A stretch of DNA of 7,729 nt, from positions 1-7,729 of the forward strand of contig DNAS01000149.1 of assembly GCA_003485185.1 (NCBI GenBank), in the 5' to 3' direction. The translations under genes and the position numbers were made by a program. The stretch's first letter is position 1; every line of letters starts with the position of its first letter. This DNA comes from Phycisphaerales bacterium. GTDB lineage: Bacteria; Planctomycetota; Phycisphaerae; SM23-33. A model generated the notes under the pieces. It searched no databases, had not been told where the DNA came from, and saw nothing but the letters and a program-made list of their open reading frames with translations. This document shows, piece after piece, positions 4,503 to 7,729 of the stretch.

Positions 4503-5786
4503 TCAATCCTCGGTCTGCATGTCGCAGCCGAGGCCGGCCATCTGCTCGACGAACGCGGGGAAGGTCTTTCGGACGCACTCGGATTCGGTAATGAGCGTGC
4601 TTCCTGCCGCGGCCAGCGCCGCCACCGCCAGCGTCATCACCATGCGGTGATCGGCGCGGCTTTCGAGGTGCGCGCCGTGCAGCTGGCTGCGCCGGACGAC
4701 CAGGCCGTCGGGCTGCTCGGCCACGTCGGCGCCCATGGCCTTGAGTGCCTTGGCCATCTCGGAGATGCGGTCGCACTCCTTGTGGCGGCAGACCTCGGCG
4801 TTGCACAGGACGGTCTCGCCCTCGGCGCAGGCGCCGACGACGGCCAGCAGCATGAACTGGTCGATGAAATCGTTGCAGTCGATGCGTCGCCCGGTCAGGC
4901 GGCTGGTCCGCGCGGTCACGCCGTCGGGGCCCGTCTCGATGTCGGCGCCCATCTCGCGCAGGACGTCGACGACGAGCCGGTCGCCCTGGCTGTCGGCGAA
5001 GTCCATGCCCGGCAGGCTCACCTCGCTGCCCTCGGTCAGCAGGGCCGCGACGATCGGGTACAGCGCCGCCGACCAGTCCAGGGGGATCCGCGTCTCGAAC
5101 CCGCCCCACCGCGCGCGCCCGCGCACGCGGTATCGCTCGAAGTTCTCGTGGCTGAACTCCACGCCGCATCGTTTCATCCAGTCCAGCGTCATTCCGACCC
5201 AGGGCTTTTCGCCGGCGCGGCGGACGACAAGCTCCGTCGGCGCGTCGGCCAGCGCGCTGGCGATCAGCAGCGCCGAGACCGGCTGGGAGTCCATCCCGTC
5301 GAGCTCCACGTGCCCGCCTCGCAGGCGCCCGCGGACGACGACCGGCGCGTGCCCATCGCCCTTGGTGCTCACCGCCCAGGCGCCCAGGGCGTTGATCGCG
5401 TCGATCAGCGGCTGGCACAGGCGGATGTGACGCAACGACTCGTCGCCCGTCAGCACGGTGTGTCCCTCGCAGCAGGCGGCCAGCGCCATGAAGAACCGCA
5501 GGATGATCCCGCTGTTGCCGCAATCGATGATGTCGTCGGGCGTGCGAAGCTTTCCGCCCGTGCCGTGGATCTCCCAGACGTGGTCGGCCTTGGAGTCGAT
5601 CGTCGCGCCGAACATCTCCATCGCCTCGATGCCGCGCATCCAGTCGTTGCTGACGGCGGGCGATTCGATGCGGCTGACGCCCTCGGCCAGCGCCGCCATG
5701 ATCAGTGCGCGGAACGAATGGCTCTTGTTGGCCGGGATGCGCACTGCGCCGTTGAGGCGCGACGACTTGTTGACGATCAGGTTCAT
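4503..5786 (-). CDS. aroA: 3-phosphoshikimate 1-carboxyvinyltransferase (EPSP synthase)
   Basis: AroA joins shikimate-3-phosphate and phosphoenolpyruvate to make EPSP, the substrate of AroC, in the cytoplasm. The 427-residue product covers both domains of the fold. Active-site landmarks are present: K21, S22 and R26 in PANKSHSFRA; GNSG (90-93) with R97; SQ at 167-168; catalytic D309 in DFIDQFM; RHKECDR (334-340, usually KESDR or KETDR) with E337 and R340; DHRMVM (379-384); K407 in RKTFPAF. Two positions differ from class I enzymes: I94 and F98 occupy the E. coli T97 and P101 places, and D166 replaces one of the two serines of SSQ. I chose the ATG at 5786 for its AAAGGA 7 nt upstream and the family N-terminus (MNLIVNKSSRLNGAV). 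YjbQ lies 62 bp upstream on the same strand, but aroA has its own promoter in that gap. Confidence 0.95.
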   Translation of the reverse strand: MNLIVNKSSRLNGAVRIPANKSHSFRALIMAALAEGVSRIESPAVSNDWMRGIEAMEMFGATIDSKADHVWEIHGTGGKLRTPDDIIDCGNSGIILRFFMALAACCEGHTVLTGDESLRHIRLCQPLIDAINALGAWAVSTKGDGHAPVVVRGRLRGGHVELDGMDSQPVSALLIASALADAPTELVVRRAGEKPWVGMTLDWMKRCGVEFSHENFERYRVRGRARWGGFETRIPLDWSAALYPIVAALLTEGSEVSLPGMDFADSQGDRLVVDVLREMGADIETGPDGVTARTSRLTGRRIDCNDFIDQFMLLAVVGACAEGETVLCNAEVCRHKECDRISEMAKALKAMGADVAEQPDGLVVRRSQLHGAHLESRADHRMVMTLAVAALAAAGSTLITESECVRKTFPAFVEQMAGLGCDMQTED

Positions 5787-5804
5787 GGAGATGTCCTTTG
5801 CCCC

Positions 5805-5833
5805 ATGGTAAGGGCAGGACACGATTTCCGCAA
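5805..5833 (-). promoter_or_regulatory. Promoter of aroA
   Basis: On the minus strand TTGCGG (5833-5828) and TACCAT (5810-5805) are 17 bp apart, identical in both boxes and spacing to the aroC promoter. The -10 is 18 bp from the ATG, so the leader would be only about 11 nt, just enough for the AAAGGA site. The -35 lies just past the yjbQ stop. Confidence 0.65.
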
Positions 5834-5848
5834 GCCGCCCGCGCGGCG

Positions 5849-6256
5849 CTATTCGCCGAGCACGGTCACGACGCACCGCCGCGTGCGCGGGCCGTCGAAC
5901 TCGCAGAAGTAAATCCCCTGCCACGTCCCCAGCGCCATCCGCCCGCCGGACAGCGGGATCGTCGCGCAGCAGCCCACCAGCGAGCTTTTGACGTGGGCGG
6001 CCGAGTTGCCCTCCGAGTGCCGGTGGAACGGGCGGCGCCAGGGCACGGCTTCTTCCAGCGCGGCCAGCAGGTCGTGCACCACGTCAGGGTCGGCGTTCTC
6101 GTTGATGGTCACGCCGGCCGTCGTGTGCGGCACGTAGACCGTCACCAGACCGTCGCGGACGCCGGAGGCCCGCACCGCCTCCGACACGCGGTCGGTGATG
6201 TCCCGCATCTCGCTGTGCGAACCCGTGCGGACCTCGAAGCTGTGTTGTGCGTGCAT
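5849..6256 (-). CDS. yjbQ: YjbQ/UPF0047 family protein
   Basis: This 135-residue protein is a full-length member of the YjbQ (UPF0047) family, a small cytoplasmic trimer-forming fold. E. coli YjbQ can replace thiamine phosphate synthase weakly, but the natural reaction is unresolved. Motifs: FEVRT at 7-11, DIT at 19-21, VPHTTAGVTINENADPDV (42-59), FHRHSEGNSAAHVKSS (77-92) and TWQGIYFCEFDGPRTRRCVVTVLGE at the C-terminus. Conserved H44, E53, N54, D56 and H88 are present, consistent with a metal or phosphate site. An ATG at 6274 would add six residues (MRYSSA); neither start has a Shine-Dalgarno sequence. I prefer 6256 because a TTGCAT/TATTCC pair with a 17-bp spacer places the transcript start at that ATG, suggesting a leaderless mRNA. 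The lipoprotein gene is divergent on the other side. Confidence 0.92.
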   Translation of the reverse strand: MHAQHSFEVRTGSHSEMRDITDRVSEAVRASGVRDGLVTVYVPHTTAGVTINENADPDVVHDLLAALEEAVPWRRPFHRHSEGNSAAHVKSSLVGCCATIPLSGGRMALGTWQGIYFCEFDGPRTRRCVVTVLGE

Positions 6257-6262
6257 GGCACT

Positions 6263-6291
6263 GGAATACCGCATCGCGGGGGCGCATGCAA
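6263..6291 (-). promoter_or_regulatory. Possible promoter of yjbQ
   Basis: On the minus strand TTGCAT (6291-6286), 17 bp, TATTCC (6268-6263), then 6 bp to the ATG. The -10 is weak, but its position would make the mRNA begin at the start codon, which fits the missing ribosome site. Confidence 0.33.
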
Positions 6292-6306
6292 GGCCCGGGC
6301 CCTTGC
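6288..6306. promoter_or_regulatory. Inverted repeat across two divergent -35 boxes
   Basis: GCAAGG (6288-6293) and CCTTGC (6301-6306) are separated by 7 bp. Each arm covers part of a proposed -35 box, one facing yjbQ and one facing the lipoprotein gene. This may be a consequence of two facing TTGC boxes, or a shared operator. Confidence 0.35.
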
Positions 6307-6332
6307 GGCCGGGCGGCGGACAGTGGTAGCAT
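6303..6332 (+). promoter_or_regulatory. Promoter of the lipoprotein gene
   Basis: TTGCGG (6303-6308), an 18-bp spacer, and TAGCAT (6327-6332). The -35 is identical to those of aroC and aroA, and the -10 differs at one position. The -10 lies 34 bp before the ATG, leaving a leader of roughly 27 nt that includes AAAGGGGA. Confidence 0.55.
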
Positions 6333-6366
6333 GGGCGTTCAACTCCAGCGGGAAAGGGGAACGGCC

Positions 6367-7729
6367 ATGAAACGCGGCGGAATCTTCGCGGCGATGCTCG
6401 TGATGACCCTCTTTGCCAGTTGCTACCACGAGGAATACACCATCGAGGTCACGCCCCGCGGCCCGCGGATGGAGCGGTCACTGGTGGTCGTGGCCGTGGA
6501 CGGTCCGGCCTCGATGCCGGACGAGGAGGTCTCACGCCTGGCGGGCCTGTACGGCCGGCCCGCCGCCACCGAGCCCACCAGCCGGTTCGCCGCGCGCGGC
6601 ACGTTCGCCGACCGCACGCCCGCCGACGTCGGCGGCGCAGGCTTCTACCGGCAATACGCCACGCCGATGGGCTGCGCGTACCTCTACAGCGAGCGCTTCC
6701 GCGGCGACGACGACCTCCAGGGCCAGCTCGCCCGCCGCCTGGCTGCGACGGACCAGGCCGTGGACCTGCTGATCGGCTGGTTGGAGAGCGAGCTGAAGGG
6801 CAAGGACGGCTGGGACAGGCTCCGCGCGTTCCTCGACGGGCAATTCCGCGCGGACATGCGAAACCTGGCCACGTACATGTGGAGCCTGCGCACGGCCGAG
6901 AGACTGATCGCGCTGCGCGAGGCGACCTCGTCGGCTCCCGCCTCCGCCCCCGCCGGACAGAGCGAACAGAGCCCCGACGCGGACATCGGCTGGCGGATGG
7001 CGCACTACCTCGCCGAGCGGGGCTATCTCGATGCCGAGACCCTGCCCGTATTCGCCACGCTGACGCGCGGAGACTCGCCGGGCGTCACCAAGGCCGCGCT
7101 GGGCGCGTTGCAGCGACTGGCCGCGCGGAAGATGGGCGTGGGCGACGCCGAGCCGATTCCGGCTGCACTGGCCTGGCTGGGCGATATCGATCGCGTCCGC
7201 GCCTCGCTGGACAAATACGTCCCCACGACCAAACTCTACGCCGGCGAGCAGGCGGAGCACCGCAAGGACAATCCGCAGGCCGACGCCCCGGCGGGCAGCG
7301 AGGTGTTCCTGCTGGCGTGGAGCAAGGGCATCGCCGGCGCCGGGCCGTTCGGCGACACGCCGGACATCGTCAAGCTGTCGCTGGCGGCGACCACCTGCCC
7401 GGGGACCACCGGCGGCACGTGGGATGCCGAAGGCGGGCGCGTCCGCTGGGAACTTTACATCCCGCAGCGGGGCAAGACGGGCGAGGGACTGCCCGCGCTG
7501 GCCTACGCCGCCTGGGCCGAGCCCGACGAGGCGTTCCAGAAGGCGCACTTCGGGCGCGTGGTCCTCGGCGGGGGCGAACTGCACCGCCAGTGCCTCTGGT
7601 ATCACGCGCTGCCCGCCGCCCAGCGGAAGGAGTGGGACGCGTTCGTCGCGGCGCTGACGCCCGGCGACGGACTGGCGGCGAAGCTGGCGGCCTTCCGGTT
7701 CTCCACCGACGCGCCGGAGACCCGCGCGC
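6367..7729 (+). CDS. Uncharacterised secreted lipoprotein, 3' end beyond the window
   Basis: The frame is open from the ATG at 6367 to the window end, 454 codons without a stop. AAAGGGGA lies about 7 nt before the ATG. The N-terminus has a lipoprotein signal: KR at 2-3, a hydrophobic core (IFAAMLVMTLF) and a lipobox ending FASC with C19. The -3 residue is F, which is less usual than L, V or I. The mature protein begins Y20-H-E-E, then a polar region, several Tyr/Arg-rich helical stretches, an Ala/Ser/Pro linker (about 187-206, SSAPASAPAGQ), and a second long region from about 207 with WSKGIAG (near 317) and a GTTGGTWD motif. I do not recognise any domain. Codon composition is GC-rich like aroA. 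The protein probably sits in the cell envelope; its role is unknown. Plus-strand direction puts it back to back with yjbQ. Confidence 0.8.
   Translation, partial: MKRGGIFAAMLVMTLFASCYHEEYTIEVTPRGPRMERSLVVVAVDGPASMPDEEVSRLAGLYGRPAATEPTSRFAARGTFADRTPADVGGAGFYRQYATPMGCAYLYSERFRGDDDLQGQLARRLAATDQAVDLLIGWLESELKGKDGWDRLRAFLDGQFRADMRNLATYMWSLRTAERLIALREATSSAPASAPAGQSEQSPDADIGWRMAHYLAERGYLDAETLPVFATLTRGDSPGVTKAALGALQRLAARKMGVGDAEPIPAALAWLGDIDRVRASLDKYVPTTKLYAGEQAEHRKDNPQADAPAGSEVFLLAWSKGIAGAGPFGDTPDIVKLSLAATTCPGTTGGTWDAEGGRVRWELYIPQRGKTGEGLPALAYAAWAEPDEAFQKAHFGRVVLGGGELHRQCLWYHALPAAQRKEWDAFVAALTPGDGLAAKLAAFRFSTDAPETRA

Noticed and set aside
4410..5912. A 500-codon open frame on the plus strand opposite aroA
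   Set aside because: Same reason: the minus strand carries complete EPSP synthase motifs, and the plus-strand product has no recognisable pattern.
5787..5924. N-terminal extension of aroA by 46 codons
   Set aside because: It would overlap the yjbQ coding region and ignore the AAAGGA before 5786; the extension is Arg-rich and unlike any EPSP synthase.
6532..7605. A 357-codon minus-strand frame at the right end
   Set aside because: The plus-strand frame from 6367 has a ribosome site, promoter and lipoprotein signal; the minus frame has none of these.

Overview
The window looks like chromosomal DNA from a GC-rich bacterium. The density of REP-like palindromes, the RAYT transposase and the style of the large lipoprotein suggest a planctomycete-type genome, perhaps Phycisphaerae. 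That assignment is an inference from overall character; there is no rRNA or other firm marker. All recognisable genes lie on the minus strand except a large partial lipoprotein gene at the right edge.

Layout: (1) 1-388 is a relatively AT-rich edge with one small uncharacterised ORF. (2) 389-1038 is a compact REP element: a REP-associated tyrosine transposase (RAYT) between two inverted 44-bp REP copies that differ at 3 positions. (3) 1022-1138 is a 38-codon ORF just downstream of aroC that ends inside the right REP and may be what is left of a truncated gene. (4) 1158-2369 is aroC (chorismate synthase) with its own promoter and an unusual catalytic-motif region. (5) 2576-3082 has no gene but holds at least six hairpins, bracketed by two direct copies of a 52-bp palindromic repeat. 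(6) 3123-4244 is an accessory module on the minus strand: an AT-rich SIR2-like gene, then a small DUF4926 gene that seems to have lost its last residues to a nonsense mutation. Copies of a second dispersed repeat flank the module at 2890-3007 and 4318-4404. (7) 4503-5786 is aroA (EPSP synthase) and 5849-6256 is a YjbQ/UPF0047 gene. (8) 6367 to the end is a divergently transcribed lipoprotein gene, incomplete at its 3' end.

AroA and AroC catalyse the last two steps to chorismate. They are on the same strand but separated by the repeat-rich accessory block, which suggests that repeats and a probable defence gene have accumulated between housekeeping genes. Three genes (aroC, aroA and the lipoprotein) are preceded by the same kind of promoter, TTGCGG - 17 or 18 bp - TA(C/G)CAT, which gives a local promoter consensus.

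The best leads are the lone SIR2 NADase-like gene with its decayed DUF4926 neighbour, the intact RAYT/REP element, the substituted catalytic motifs of AroC and AroA, and the unidentified lipoprotein.
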